Shown in pieces: positions 16,788 to 27,641 of a DNA stretch of 64,000 bases. The stretch comes from an uncultured Bacteroidales bacterium (GTDB taxonomy: Bacteria > Bacteroidota > Bacteroidia > Bacteroidales > Bacteroidaceae). The notes under the pieces were generated by a model, which saw nothing but the letters and a program-made list of their open reading frames with translations, had not been told where the DNA came from and did no database searches. Position 1 is the stretch's first letter; each line of letters begins with the position of its first letter. The position numbers and the translations under genes are program-made. The stretch lies in contig CADAGO010000012.1 of assembly GCA_902787555.1 (NCBI GenBank), positions 1-64,000 on the forward strand. Direction: 5' to 3'.

Positions 16788-17870
16788 TTAGTCTACGATT
16801 AACAAGGCATCACCAAAACTGCCAAACTTATAGCCGTCCTTGATGGCTGTTTCGTATGCCTTCATAACGTTTTCATATTCCCCGAAGGCGCATTGCATCA
16901 TAAGCATCAACGATAATGGGGCTTGGAAGTTCGAAACAAAAGCATTGGCAACGCCGAATTCATAGGGTGGGAAGATGAATTTGTTCGTCCATCCCGTAAA
17001 CTCTTTGAGGATACCTCCAGGACCTACAGCAGTCTCGATGGCACGCATAGTGGTTGTTCCCACTGCACAAACGGTATGTCCGCCTTCTCTTGCCTTGTTT
17101 ACGATGTCACAAGCTTCTTTTCCAATAATAATCTCCTCGCTATCAGTTTTATGCTTTGTGAGATCTTCCACATCAATGGTACGGAAATTACCCAATCCCA
17201 CATGTAAAGTGATGAATGCCTGCGTAATACCCTTGATTTCCATGCGTTTCATCAGTTCACGAGAGAAGTGCAGGCCAGTTGCTGGAGGTGTGACCGCCCC
17301 TTCGTGCTTAGCATAGATAGTCTGATAGTTTTCCATATCCTCTGGTACAGCCTGACGGAACCTTCTTACCTCGTCTGTCAGAGGTGCCTCTCCCAACGAA
17401 TAGAGCGACTGTTTGAACTCCTCACGCGATTCTCTGATGGTCTTGTCACGGTCTCCATCATATAGGAACCGAAGTGTGCGTCCCCTTGAGGTTGTATTAT
17501 CGATGACTTCGGCTACTAATGAGTTGTCCTCGCCAAAATAGAGTTTATTGCCGATTCGTATCTTGCGAGCAGGGTCCACCAACACATCCCACAGCCTCAT
17601 ATCAGCATTCAGTTCACGCAAAAGGAATACCTCAATCAACGCCCCGGTTTTTTCTTTGTTACCATATAGGCGAGCCGGAAATACCTGAGAATCATTAAAG
17701 ATGAATGCATCACCATCACCGAAATAGTCAATAATGTCTTTAAAAATACGGTGTTCAATTTCACCGGTCTTCTTGTGTAGTACCATCAAACGGGCCTCGT
17801 CTCTATGATAAGGCGGCTCCAAACCGATATTCTCATCGGGTAGTTTGAATTTAAACTGTGAAAGTTTCAT
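16788..17870 (-). CDS. queA: S-adenosylmethionine:tRNA ribosyltransferase-isomerase
   Basis: A 360-residue QueA, which adds the epoxycyclopentane group to preQ1 at the wobble base of tRNAs, using the ribosyl part of SAM. Family motifs: [56 protein letters not shown] and [11 protein letters not shown]. Normal length. It sits 20 bases after truB; both act on tRNA. Confidence 0.96.
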   Translation of the reverse strand: MKLSQFKFKLPDENIGLEPPYHRDEARLMVLHKKTGEIEHRIFKDIIDYFGDGDAFIFNDSQVFPARLYGNKEKTGALIEVFLLRELNADMRLWDVLVDPARKIRIGNKLYFGEDNSLVAEVIDNTTSRGRTLRFLYDGDRDKTIRESREEFKQSLYSLGEAPLTDEVRRFRQAVPEDMENYQTIYAKHEGAVTPPATGLHFSRELMKRMEIKGITQAFITLHVGLGNFRTIDVEDLTKHKTDSEEIIIGKEACDIVNKAREGGHTVCAVGTTTMRAIETAVGPGGILKEFTGWTNKFIFPPYEFGVANAFVSNFQAPLSLMLMMQCAFGEYENVMKAYETAIKDGYKFGSFGDALLIVD

Positions 17871-17890
17871 GTATGTTATGATTTGTTACG

Positions 17891-18604
17891 TTATGTTGTT
17901 TCGTCTTCTATCTCAATGTTCTGATTATTAAGCCAATCGTCAAACTTTGTGATATCCAAACAGTCGGACAATCGATAGCTGCCGACTCTCGTTCGACACA
18001 AATCGGTAAGATATGCGCCTGAATGCAGCGCATAGCCAATATCTCGCGCTAAAGCTCGGATGTACGTACCTTTACTGCAAACGACTCTAATCATAATCTC
18101 CGATGGCAGATTACACCTCATCAGCTCGATTTCGTCGATTATAAGTGTCTTCGGCTTCAGCTCCACTTGTTGCCCCCGCCTTGCCATTTGATAAGCACGC
18201 TTGCCATTTACCCGAACAGCAGAGAAAGAAGGTGGCACCTGTTCAATAGTCCCTACGAATTGCTGAAGCACCTCTTCCACCATTTCTTTAGTGATATGGT
18301 CCGTGGGGTAAGTTGCGTCCTCCTGAGATTCTTTATCGAACGAAGGAGTGGTTGCCCCCAATTTCAATGTTGCTACATACTCCTTTACTCCTGCCTGCAG
18401 TTCGTCAATTCGCTTTGTTGCTTTGCCGCTGCAGATGAGAAGCACCCCTGTTGCCAATGGGTCGAGTGTCCCTGCATGTCCTATTTTCAATTTCCTATTC
18501 CTCGTCCGATGTCTCAAAATGCCTCGCACCTTCGATACTAGATCAAACGAAGTCCATGTATAGGGTTTGTTGAAACAGAAAATTTCTCCTTTTTGTGGAT
18601 TCAT
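17891..18604 (-). CDS. truB: tRNA pseudouridine-55 synthase
   Basis: A 237-residue TruB, which makes pseudouridine 55 in the T-loop of tRNAs. The catalytic Asp is in GHAGTLDPLATGVLLI; the start MNPQKGEIFCFNKPYTWTS and the later QVPPSFSAVRVNGKRAY and KGTYIRALARDIG are standard. The C-terminal PUA extension is short, as in other Bacteroidetes. The start at 18604 removes a 26-residue upstream extension that has no resemblance to the family and would overlap uppP. Confidence 0.96.
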   Translation of the reverse strand: MNPQKGEIFCFNKPYTWTSFDLVSKVRGILRHRTRNRKLKIGHAGTLDPLATGVLLICSGKATKRIDELQAGVKEYVATLKLGATTPSFDKESQEDATYPTDHITKEMVEEVLQQFVGTIEQVPPSFSAVRVNGKRAYQMARRGQQVELKPKTLIIDEIELMRCNLPSEIMIRVVCSKGTYIRALARDIGYALHSGAYLTDLCRTRVGSYRLSDCLDITKFDDWLNNQNIEIEDETT

Positions 18605-18618
18605 CAGATTACGGATAG

Positions 18619-19461
18619 TTAAACACAAAGTTGCCAAATGATGGTAGCAGAACCAACGATGGCACAATAAATGGCGAACCAAATCATTTTGCCTCGTTTC
18701 ACCAGACTAATCATCCATTTACATGCTAGACATCCGGTGATGAAGGCAGCAAAAAATCCTACCACCAATGTCATTGGGGTGATACCAACCATCGCTTGCT
18801 CGAATCCTACTTCCAGCATCTCCTTCACATTCAGCAATGCCTCACCCAAAATGGGAGGAATGACCATAAGGAATGAGAACTGAGCCAGTTTTTCTTTCTT
18901 ATTGCCAAGAATCAGCCCTGTTCCAATGGTGCTACCCGAACGTGATAGTCCCGGCAAGACAGCAATAGCTTGTGCGATACCGATAATGAATGCATCCACC
19001 ATCGAGATATGCTCCTTCTCACGTGGCTTAGAGAAATAAGAAAATGCCAACAACGAAGCTGTCACAAGCAAACATATACCTACCACCATCAGGCTATGGA
19101 ACTGCTCCTCAACAAAATCCTTGAAAAAGAAACCTACAATGGCAATTGGTATCATAGAGATAATGATACAAAGCAAATAATTCTGCTCGTCATTCAGTCG
19201 AGTGATGCCATAACGGCTTGGAATAAAGTCTTTACCATGTTTGCAGGCACCAATAAACAACCACACAATCTCTTTCCACAAAATAACCAACGTACTCAAT
19301 ACTGTTGCCACATGTACCACTATAGTGAAAGGCATGATGGCATCAGGGTCTTCCACACCCAACAACTCACCCGCTAATGCTAAATGTCCACTACTACTCA
19401 CCGGCAAGTATTCGGTAAGTCCTTGGAATATGCCCATCAGAAGTGCTTGTAACCAATCCAT
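18619..19461 (-). CDS. uppP: Undecaprenyl-diphosphatase
   Basis: A 280-residue BacA-type membrane enzyme that recycles undecaprenyl pyrophosphate, the lipid carrier for cell-wall and O-antigen units. Both halves of the active site are visible: [16 protein letters not shown] with its conserved Glu and Ser, and [16 protein letters not shown] with the catalytic Arg/Ser. Eight or so membrane helices. Sits between DUF3098 and truB. Confidence 0.97.
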   Translation of the reverse strand: MDWLQALLMGIFQGLTEYLPVSSSGHLALAGELLGVEDPDAIMPFTIVVHVATVLSTLVILWKEIVWLFIGACKHGKDFIPSRYGITRLNDEQNYLLCIIISMIPIAIVGFFFKDFVEEQFHSLMVVGICLLVTASLLAFSYFSKPREKEHISMVDAFIIGIAQAIAVLPGLSRSGSTIGTGLILGNKKEKLAQFSFLMVIPPILGEALLNVKEMLEVGFEQAMVGITPMTLVVGFFAAFITGCLACKWMISLVKRGKMIWFAIYCAIVGSATIIWQLCV

Positions 19462-19477
19462 CTCCTTATTAACCTAT

Positions 19478-19711
19478 TTAACCGATTTCTTTCTTCTTTG
19501 GCTTCACCAGAATTGCTGCAATAATGACAATGAACCCCAATAGACAAGTCATGGGGGCCACCTTTATACGCATATCACTAAATATGTCTGCGTTGAACAT
19601 TTGTTCTGTTGTTCCATTACCCGACATCAGAACAAATCCGATGACAATGATAACAATACCTACTCCAAGAAGGATGTAATTGATGGTTCCAAATGCTAAA
19701 TTTTTATTCAT
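19478..19711 (-). CDS. DUF3098 membrane protein
   Basis: A 77-residue protein with two hydrophobic helices (ILLGVGIVIIVIGFVLMSG and TCLLGFIVIIAAILV) separated by a polar loop with FSDMRIKVAP. It fits DUF3098, a Bacteroidetes family found between ftsX and uppP. Function unknown; the position suggests a link with the divisome or envelope precursor recycling, which is only inference from context. Confidence 0.85.
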   Translation of the reverse strand: MNKNLAFGTINYILLGVGIVIIVIGFVLMSGNGTTEQMFNADIFSDMRIKVAPMTCLLGFIVIIAAILVKPKKKEIG

Positions 19712-19745
19712 GTCTATTTTTTTTTTCTAACTTCTCTGATTTCTA

Positions 19746-20618
19746 CTAAATATGATACAATTCATTACTACTCATTTTGAGGTATTTCGATAATGAGAAA
19801 TACGTGCAAAGGAATGTGATGAGCAAACCAAATACAAGAACTGATACTCCAACAATAACCATCACATGCATATCAATCACAGCGTTGATTTCTGCATCAA
19901 AATTCTTTGCCCAATACACAATACCAATAATAATAGCATCCGCTATAGTGGCTGAAAGCACACCCAATAGCAATCCTTGATTGAGAAACGGCCGACGAAT
20001 GAAGCCCCAGCTAGCACCTACCAATTTCATGGTGTTGATAATGAATCGCCGTGAAAATATAGTCAGTCGCACTGTGTTATTGATAAGAGCGAATGAGATA
20101 TAGGTAAACAGGGCTGCAATAATCAGCAGAATGATACTAAACTTACGAATGTTATGGTTCACAGAGTTCATCAGTTCCTTCTGATATATCACGTCCATCA
20201 CCTTCTCTGTTCCTTTCAGTTGTTTTGCTATCTTACTAAGGCTCTGGTTGTTGGCATATTCTGACTTCACCTTGATTTCAAACGATGCAGTAAAAGGATT
20301 GTAGCCTAAAAACTCCGAAGGGTCGGTACCCATGTCTATACACTGCTCATGTAGTGCTCGTTCTTTGGAGATGTACTTTAGCGACTTTACGTATGGTTGT
20401 TCTTCCAATGATTTCTGCAGCGATGCCACCTCACCCTGAGCAATGTCATCACTCAACAAAATCGTCACATTGAAGTTCTCCTTCACGTAGGTCGACAGAT
20501 TACGTGCCGTCAGCACAAACAACACAATCGTTCCCAGCAACACTAACACCAGCGATGTACTTATCAGCGCTGTCACAAACTGTGTACTCAATAAACCTGA
20601 AGCTCTATTCTTTGACAT
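19746..20618 (-). CDS. ftsX: Cell division protein FtsX
   Basis: A 290-residue permease-like subunit of the FtsEX complex, which couples division to peptidoglycan hydrolase activation. One N-terminal helix, a periplasmic domain (about residues 50-150) and three C-terminal helices are visible, with the conserved FIINTMKLVGASWGFIRRPF near helix 3. FtsE is not in the window. Start at 20618 (MSKNRASG) was preferred; an earlier ATG at 20675 overlaps miaB and would add 19 very basic residues. Confidence 0.88.
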   Translation of the reverse strand: MSKNRASGLLSTQFVTALISTSLVLVLLGTIVLFVLTARNLSTYVKENFNVTILLSDDIAQGEVASLQKSLEEQPYVKSLKYISKERALHEQCIDMGTDPSEFLGYNPFTASFEIKVKSEYANNQSLSKIAKQLKGTEKVMDVIYQKELMNSVNHNIRKFSIILLIIAALFTYISFALINNTVRLTIFSRRFIINTMKLVGASWGFIRRPFLNQGLLLGVLSATIADAIIIGIVYWAKNFDAEINAVIDMHVMVIVGVSVLVFGLLITFLCTYFSLSKYLKMSSNELYHI

Positions 20619-20661
20619 CTCTCTAAACTCTTTTCTCTTAAATCTTTTCTTTAACTCAAAC

Positions 20662-21999
20662 TTATTCGACCTCAACCCCTTTCAAGGTAGCAGAACTTGC
20701 TTCTGTAATCTTCACCCTCACAAAGTCACCCACATGATGACCATTGCGATCGAACACTACTACTTTATATTGCTGAGTGCGTCCGAACAGTTGGTCCTTC
20801 GACCTTTTGCTCACGCCCTCCACTAGCACTTCGAACGTCTTGCCGATATCACGCTGATAGCTTTCTGCAGACAATTGGTTCTGCAAAGCAATCAGTTCGT
20901 TCAGTCGCCTTATTTTTGTCTCTTCCGGCACATCGTCAGGCAAATGCTTTGATGCGTATGTGCCTGGACGCTCAGAATACTTGAACATGAACGCACTGTC
21001 GTATTGGCATTCACGCATCAGAGAAAGCGACAATTGATGATCTTCTTCTGTTTCAGAATGATATCCACAGAAGATATCAGTCGTTAATCCACAATCTGGA
21101 ATAATGCGACGTATAGCAGCCACTCGATCCAAGTACCACTCACGCGTATATTTCCTATTCATTAACTGCAAAATACGGTTACTTCCGCTTTGGACAGGTA
21201 GATGGATATGATTGCAGATATTCGGATAATCAGCTATCACCTGCAACGTCTCGTCGCTCATATCTTTCGGATGTGAAGTGGTGAACCTGATTCGCATATC
21301 AGGAACTGTCTCAGCTACTCTACGCAACAATTCGGGAAAGGTAATTCTATCTTGTGAATTATTGATTGAAAAAAGATATGAATTCACATTCTGTCCCAAT
21401 AGTGTCACTTCTTTGAAACCCTTCGTTTCCAAATCTTTTACTTCGTTCAAGATACTTGCTACGTCTCTGCTACGCTCACGACCTCGAGTATAGGGTACAA
21501 TGCAATAATGACAGAAGTTGTTACAGCCACGCATGATGCTCACAAAACCTGAAATTCGATTGCCGCAGATACGTGCAGGAATGATATCCCTATACGTTTC
21601 TGTCATCGACAACTCCACATTGATGGCTTTTTCGCCAGCTTCGACTGCAGCAAATAGTTCAGGTAATTGCAAATATGCATCTGGGCCTGCCACCAAGTCA
21701 ACATGATGATGCTTAATCAAGTCCTCCTTCACACGCTCAGCCATGCAGCCCACCACACCTATGATTTTGAGTTTTTGAACTTTTGAGTTTTTAAGTCTCA
21801 AATGATTCAACTCCTCAAGCCGATGGTATATTTTTTGCTCTGCATTATCACGAACAGAACATGTATTCAGTAACACGGCATCAGCACCCTCTATCGAATC
21901 CTGGCTTTCATAATCAGCCATCTTCATCACTGAGGCTATCACTTCACTATCTGCCACGTTCATTTGACAGCCGTAGGTTTCTATATAGAGTTTCTTCAT
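20662..21999 (-). CDS. miaB: tRNA-2-methylthio-N6-dimethylallyladenosine synthase
   Basis: A 445-residue radical-SAM methylthiotransferase adding the ms2 group to i6A37 of tRNAs. The N-terminal UPF0004 domain has YIETYGCQMN; the radical SAM cluster is CNNFCHYC; the C-terminal TRAM domain begins near GKTFEVLVEGVSKRSK. ATG 21999 matches the family start; a longer frame to 22053 would include the promoter box at 22029-22036. First gene of the minus-strand series that runs to folK. Confidence 0.96.
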   Translation of the reverse strand: MKKLYIETYGCQMNVADSEVIASVMKMADYESQDSIEGADAVLLNTCSVRDNAEQKIYHRLEELNHLRLKNSKVQKLKIIGVVGCMAERVKEDLIKHHHVDLVAGPDAYLQLPELFAAVEAGEKAINVELSMTETYRDIIPARICGNRISGFVSIMRGCNNFCHYCIVPYTRGRERSRDVASILNEVKDLETKGFKEVTLLGQNVNSYLFSINNSQDRITFPELLRRVAETVPDMRIRFTTSHPKDMSDETLQVIADYPNICNHIHLPVQSGSNRILQLMNRKYTREWYLDRVAAIRRIIPDCGLTTDIFCGYHSETEEDHQLSLSLMRECQYDSAFMFKYSERPGTYASKHLPDDVPEETKIRRLNELIALQNQLSAESYQRDIGKTFEVLVEGVSKRSKDQLFGRTQQYKVVVFDRNGHHVGDFVRVKITEASSATLKGVEVE

Positions 22000-22028
22000 C
22001 AAAAATGCATATTTACCCAAATTCGCTG

Positions 22029-22036
22029 CAAAAGTA
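22029..22036 (-). promoter_or_regulatory. miaB promoter, -7 box
   Basis: TACTTTTG followed by CAGC on the minus strand fits TAnnTTTG and lies about 30 bases before the miaB start; it likely drives the miaB-ftsX-DUF3098-uppP-truB-queA-folK series. Confidence 0.7.
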
Positions 22037-22215
22037 CAAAAAAAAAGTGACATTTCCGCAAACTTTGATACATTTTCATCTATTTAAGTCTCTTTTACTC
22101 AAAAAACATCCCCTTTCGCAATTCCGCAAAGACGATATTGGTTGACGAAGGAAGATTTTCACCGTTTGTGACAATATGGCATATCGACATGGATGGATTG
22201 ACACAATTGGCAGAT

Positions 22216-22231
22216 TGGCATGATGTTTGCA
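22216..22231 (+). promoter_or_regulatory. sigma54-type (-24/-12) promoter of groESL
   Basis: TGGCATGATGTTTGCA has the invariant GG and GC exactly ten bases apart and matches TGGCACG-N4-TTGC at all fixed positions but one (C to T). It would start transcription near 22242, about 63 bases before groES. No TAnnTTTG box is evident in the same stretch. RpoN control is inferred. Confidence 0.6.
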
Positions 22232-22304
22232 ATGAAGAAGCTTGTAGTTTCAAGACTCAACAAATCAAAACAAATATACAAACAATTCAAAAACTAATAA
22301 AAGT

Positions 22305-22577
22305 ATGAACATCAAACCATTGGCTGACAGGGTGGTAATTCTCCCTGCGCCAGCAGAAACAAAGACAGTTGGTGGTATCATCATTCCTGATACCGCAAAG
22401 GAGAAACCTTTACAGGGTGAAGTAGTAGCAGCCGGAAACGGTACGAAAGACGAGGAAATGGTGCTGAAAGTTGGTGACAAAGTACTCTATGGCAAGTATG
22501 CAGGCACTGAGTTGGAATACGAAGGTACGAAGTATCTGATTATGCGCCAGAGCGACGTACTAGCAATTTTGGCATAG
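22305..22577 (+). CDS. groS: Co-chaperonin GroES
   Basis: A 90-residue Hsp10 that forms the heptameric lid of GroEL. Family motifs: [19 protein letters not shown] at the start, [20 protein letters not shown] with the mobile loop, and [20 protein letters not shown]. Cytosolic. It precedes groL by 55 bases, the standard operon. Confidence 0.98.
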   Translation: MNIKPLADRVVILPAPAETKTVGGIIIPDTAKEKPLQGEVVAAGNGTKDEEMVLKVGDKVLYGKYAGTELEYEGTKYLIMRQSDVLAILA

Positions 22578-22617
22578 GCAGAATTGCAATGTAAAAATTA
22601 AGAAATGTAAGAATTAA

Positions 22618-24261
<1,644 letters not shown>

Positions 24262-24296
24262 AAGTCCCTCATATTAATCAAGAAGGATAAATCATT

Positions 24297-24337
24297 AAGG
24301 TGTATGGTCAAAAACCGTACACCTTTATTTTTTTTGC
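24297..24337 (+). terminator. groESL terminator
   Basis: AAGGTGTATGGT (24297-24308) pairs with ACCGTACACCTT (24314-24325) around a CAAAA loop, followed by TA and a run of T. Confidence 0.92.
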
Positions 24338-24772
24338 AATAATATAACAATTGGTACAAATGCCTATATCAGCCGATATAAAAATGAGCAACTCTGAGGT
24401 GCTGCAAAATAGAGGCTATCTCTTTTTTCAGTCACCTAATAGTATTTACCCTTAAAGGAAAAAATGTTACCCCTAAGGGAAAAAATTGTTACCCTTAAGG
24501 GTAGCAAAAAAAAGCATTAGGGGGAACAAAAAAATGAACCCTTTGAAGCCACCCGATATATTCGGTCCTTTCGGTAGGTTTAGAAGAGACAGCCTCAGGG
24601 GAGACAAACTCGTGGCAAGCCGCAAAATAGATGAAGATAATGCATTTGTGCCGACTTCTATATCGTTGCGTATTTGTATATCGCAAAGTCAAAATAGAAG
24701 AATTGATGAATGGAAAGATATAAAAAAGAAAGAAAATAGCCAATAGGAAATGGCTAAATGGTAAAATATTAC
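24338..24772. other. Gene-free interval with palindrome array
   Basis: About 435 bases between the groESL terminator and the CoA-transferase promoter. It contains the ACCCTTAAGGGT array (24448-24538). A plus-strand frame of 86 codons (24486-24746) begins inside the array, has no family resemblance and is not credible as a gene. Confidence 0.7.
24448..24538. repeat. Palindrome array, 21/22-bp period (ACCCTTAAGGGT type)
   Basis: Units begin at 24448 (ACCCTTAAAGG), 24469 (ACCCCTAAGGG) and 24491 (ACCCTTAAGGGT), 21 and 22 bases apart, separated by A-rich linkers. The third is a perfect 14-bp palindrome (TACCCTTAAGGGTA, 24490-24503). A degenerate fourth unit (TTAGGGGG at 24517) keeps the 22-bp phase; a possible fifth near 24538 is three bases out of phase. 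Confidence 0.75.
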
Positions 24773-24780
24773 TATCTTTG
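24773..24780 (+). promoter_or_regulatory. CoA-transferase promoter, -7 box
   Basis: TATCTTTG followed by CATATT lies 46 bases before the start codon at 24826. Confidence 0.75.
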
Positions 24781-24825
24781 CATATTAAATCATAAACTGT
24801 CAATCGTTAAATAGCAAATAATAAT

Positions 24826-26325
24826 ATGTCATTCACAAGAATTACCGCTGCTGAAGCAGCAACTCTCATCAAACATGGAGACAACATTGGTCTCAGTGGA
24901 TTTACACCAGCAGGTACAGCAAAGGCTGTTACTGCCGAATTGGCAAAGAAAGCTCATGCCGAGCATGAGGCAGGCAGAGAATTTCAGGTAGGAATCTTTA
25001 CGGGTGCCAGCACAGGTCAGTCATGCGACGGTGTGATGGCTAATGAACATGCGATTCGCTATCGTGCTCCGTACACTACTAATCCTGATTTTCGCAAGCA
25101 TGTAAATGCAGGTGAATTTGCCTACAATGATATACACTTAGGTATGATGGCACAGGATCTGCGTTATGGATTCTTGGGTGATGTTGACTGGGCAATCATC
25201 GAGGTATGTGCTATCGAGGACGACGGAAAGGTTTACCTTACTGCTGCAGGAGGTATTTCACCCACGATTGCACGTTTAGCAAAGAAAGGTATCATCCTTG
25301 AGCTAAATGCCTTCCACTCTCCAAAGTCAATTGGTATCCACGATGTGTATGAACCACTCGACCCTCCTTGCCGTAAACCAATTCCAATCGAAAAGGTTAC
25401 TGATCGCATTGGTACCCCATATCTGCAGATCGACCCTAAGAAAGTGGTAGGCGTCGTAGAGTGTAACCTTCCTGATGAGGCACGTAGCTTCAAAGGTGAA
25501 GATCCTGTGACAGACAAGATTGGTGAAAACGTAGCCCATTTCCTTATGGGTGAAGTTAAGCGTGGTATCATTCCACCAGAATTCTTGCCATTCCAGAGTG
25601 GTGTGGGCACAACAGCAAATGCAATTCTCTATGCGCTTGGAAGCAATCCTGAAGTGCCACAGATGCAAATCTACACTGAAGTTCTTCAGAATGCTGTGGT
25701 TGACCTGATGTTTGAGGAAAAGGTGAAGTGTGCATCAACCTGTTCGCTTACAGTCACCAATGACAAACTTCTCAGCATATACGACAATATTGACTTCTTT
25801 AAGGATAAGTTAGTACTTCGTCAGTCTGAAATCTCCAACAACGCAGAGGTAATTCGCCGTCTGGGACTGATTGCCATCAACACAGCAATCGAGGTTGACC
25901 TTTATGGACATGCTAACTCAACCCAGATCTGCGGTACGAAGATGATGAACGGTATTGGAGGTTCAGGTGACTTCGAGCGCAATGCTTTCCTCTCAATCTT
26001 CACTTGTCCTTCAGTAGCAAAGGGTGGTATGATTTCGTCTATTGTTCCATTCTGTAGCCATATTGACCACACAGAACACGATGTGAATGTCATCGTTACT
26101 GAACAGGGTGTTGCTGACCTTCGTGGCAAGTCACCTATCGAGCGCGCACATGCTATTATCGAAAACTGTGCTCATCCTGACTATAAGGAACTCTTGCGTG
26201 ATTACCTGAAGCTTGCTGACACTGGTCAGACTTGTCATAAACTGAGTGCTGCCTTTGCTATGCACGACACATTCCTGCGTGAGGGCGATATGCATCTTAC
26301 CAATTTAGCAGCATACGTGAAGTAA
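24826..26325 (+). CDS. Acetyl-CoA hydrolase/transferase family protein (succinate CoA-transferase type)
   Basis: A 499-residue class I CoA-transferase with two alpha/beta halves. It moves CoA between short acids such as succinate, acetate and propionate, fitting the succinate/propionate fermentation of this group. Visible motifs: GDNIGLSGFTPAGTAKAV at the N-terminus, the catalytic Glu285 in IYTEVLQ, the oxyanion-type GGSGDF and EQGVADLRG. The exact acyl partner cannot be read from sequence. It is followed after six bases by xth. Confidence 0.88.
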   Translation: MSFTRITAAEAATLIKHGDNIGLSGFTPAGTAKAVTAELAKKAHAEHEAGREFQVGIFTGASTGQSCDGVMANEHAIRYRAPYTTNPDFRKHVNAGEFAYNDIHLGMMAQDLRYGFLGDVDWAIIEVCAIEDDGKVYLTAAGGISPTIARLAKKGIILELNAFHSPKSIGIHDVYEPLDPPCRKPIPIEKVTDRIGTPYLQIDPKKVVGVVECNLPDEARSFKGEDPVTDKIGENVAHFLMGEVKRGIIPPEFLPFQSGVGTTANAILYALGSNPEVPQMQIYTEVLQNAVVDLMFEEKVKCASTCSLTVTNDKLLSIYDNIDFFKDKLVLRQSEISNNAEVIRRLGLIAINTAIEVDLYGHANSTQICGTKMMNGIGGSGDFERNAFLSIFTCPSVAKGGMISSIVPFCSHIDHTEHDVNVIVTEQGVADLRGKSPIERAHAIIENCAHPDYKELLRDYLKLADTGQTCHKLSAAFAMHDTFLREGDMHLTNLAAYVK

Positions 26326-26331
26326 ACCTAT

Positions 26332-27087
26332 ATGAAATTCATCTCTTGGAATGTAAACGGCATTAGAGCCTGTTGTCAGAAGGGGTTCTGCGACATATTT
26401 GAGCAACTCGATGCAGACTTCTTCTGTCTACAGGAGACGAAGATGCAGGAAGGGCAGCTTGACTTGTCGTTCATCGGCTACCAGTCGTATTGGAACTATG
26501 CAGAGAAGAAGGGCTACTCAGGTACGGCCATTTTCACCCGCCACACCCCGCTAAGCGTGGCGTACGGCATAGGGGTGGATGAACACGACCATGAAGGGCG
26601 AGTCATCACATTGGAGATGCCTGACTTCTACCTTGTGACGGTTTACACTCCTAATTCCCAAGACGGCCTAAAGCGATTAGACTATCGAATGACTTGGGAG
26701 CGCGATTTCCAAGACTATCTTCACAAACTTGATGCCATGAAACCTGTCATCGTATGTGGAGATATGAATGTAGCGCATAAGGAGATTGATATCAAGAACC
26801 CACAGGCTAATCGCCGTAATGCTGGTTTTACAGACGAAGAGCGTGAGCAGTTCACACGCCTATTGGATAGCGGATTCATCGACACCTTCCGCCATTTCTA
26901 TCCTGACCAGGCCAATATCTATTCATGGTGGTCATACAGGTTTAGGGCAAGAGAAAACAATGCAGGGTGGCGTATCGACTATTTCGTGTGCTCAGAGCGA
27001 CTGAAAGAACATCTCAAGGATGCTACTATACATACAGAGATAATGGGTTCTGATCATTGTCCTGTAGAATTGACAATTGACTTGTAA
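26332..27087 (+). CDS. xth: Exodeoxyribonuclease III
   Basis: A 251-residue Mg-dependent AP endonuclease/3'-5' exonuclease for base excision repair. Motifs: WNVNGIRACCQKG, CLQETKMQEGQ with the metal-binding Glu, GDMNVAHKEID with Asp and Asn, and the final GSDHCPVEL with the catalytic Asp-His. Typical length. Sits between the CoA-transferase and a LOG-family gene with very short gaps. Confidence 0.96.
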   Translation: MKFISWNVNGIRACCQKGFCDIFEQLDADFFCLQETKMQEGQLDLSFIGYQSYWNYAEKKGYSGTAIFTRHTPLSVAYGIGVDEHDHEGRVITLEMPDFYLVTVYTPNSQDGLKRLDYRMTWERDFQDYLHKLDAMKPVIVCGDMNVAHKEIDIKNPQANRRNAGFTDEEREQFTRLLDSGFIDTFRHFYPDQANIYSWWSYRFRARENNAGWRIDYFVCSERLKEHLKDATIHTEIMGSDHCPVELTIDL

Positions 27088-27091
27088 GGCT

Positions 27092-27637
27092 ATGGTGGAG
27101 AAAATAGGTGTATTCTGCTCATCGTCCAATCAGATGGCTCCCATTTATTATCAAGAGGCCGAACGATTAGGACATTGGATAGGAGAAACTGGCAAGACAC
27201 TAGTGTACGGAGGATGCAAGTGTGGTCTTATGGAGGCTGTAGCGCAAGGAGTAAGGAAAGCCGGCAATATCAATGTGATTGGTGTCGTACCAAAACTGCT
27301 CATCGAGAAAGAGATGGTGAGCGAATGTGTCGGCATTCGTATTCCGACAGAGGGATTACAAGACAGAAAGTCTTGGCTCACAAAGCTTAGTGACATCATG
27401 ATTGCTTTGCCAGGCAGCGTAGGCACACTTGATGAAGCCTTTTCAGTTATCGGGGAAACCTCAATAGGTCTCAGCACCAAGAAAGTCATTTTCTGGAACA
27501 TCAATGGTTTTTGGAACGGTCTTTTCAAGATGCTCGACGACATGAAGGCGGCTGGTGTGCAAAACAAGCCGATTGATGCCTATCTGCTCAAAGCAAATAG
27601 TCTGGACGAAGTAATAGAACAGATAAACAATCAATAA
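27092..27637 (+). CDS. LOG family protein (TIGR00730)
   Basis: A 181-residue Rossmann-like protein of the LOG family, members of which hydrolyse cytokinin riboside 5'-monophosphate or related nucleotides. Seen: the N-terminal IGVFCSSSN, YGGCKCGLMEAVAQG with the phosphate-binding loop, and the LOG active-site motif as LPGSVGTLDE (normally PGGxGTxxE). The Gly-Ser change at the second glycine position is a modest variation. ATG 27092 was chosen over an upstream TTG that would overlap xth. Confidence 0.88.
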   Translation: MVEKIGVFCSSSNQMAPIYYQEAERLGHWIGETGKTLVYGGCKCGLMEAVAQGVRKAGNINVIGVVPKLLIEKEMVSECVGIRIPTEGLQDRKSWLTKLSDIMIALPGSVGTLDEAFSVIGETSIGLSTKKVIFWNINGFWNGLFKMLDDMKAAGVQNKPIDAYLLKANSLDEVIEQINNQ

Positions 27638-27641
27638 ACAA

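Noticed and set aside
24486-24746. 86-codon plus-strand open frame after groEL
   Set aside because: It starts within the palindrome array, is Lys/Arg-rich without any family resemblance, and has no promoter box of its own.
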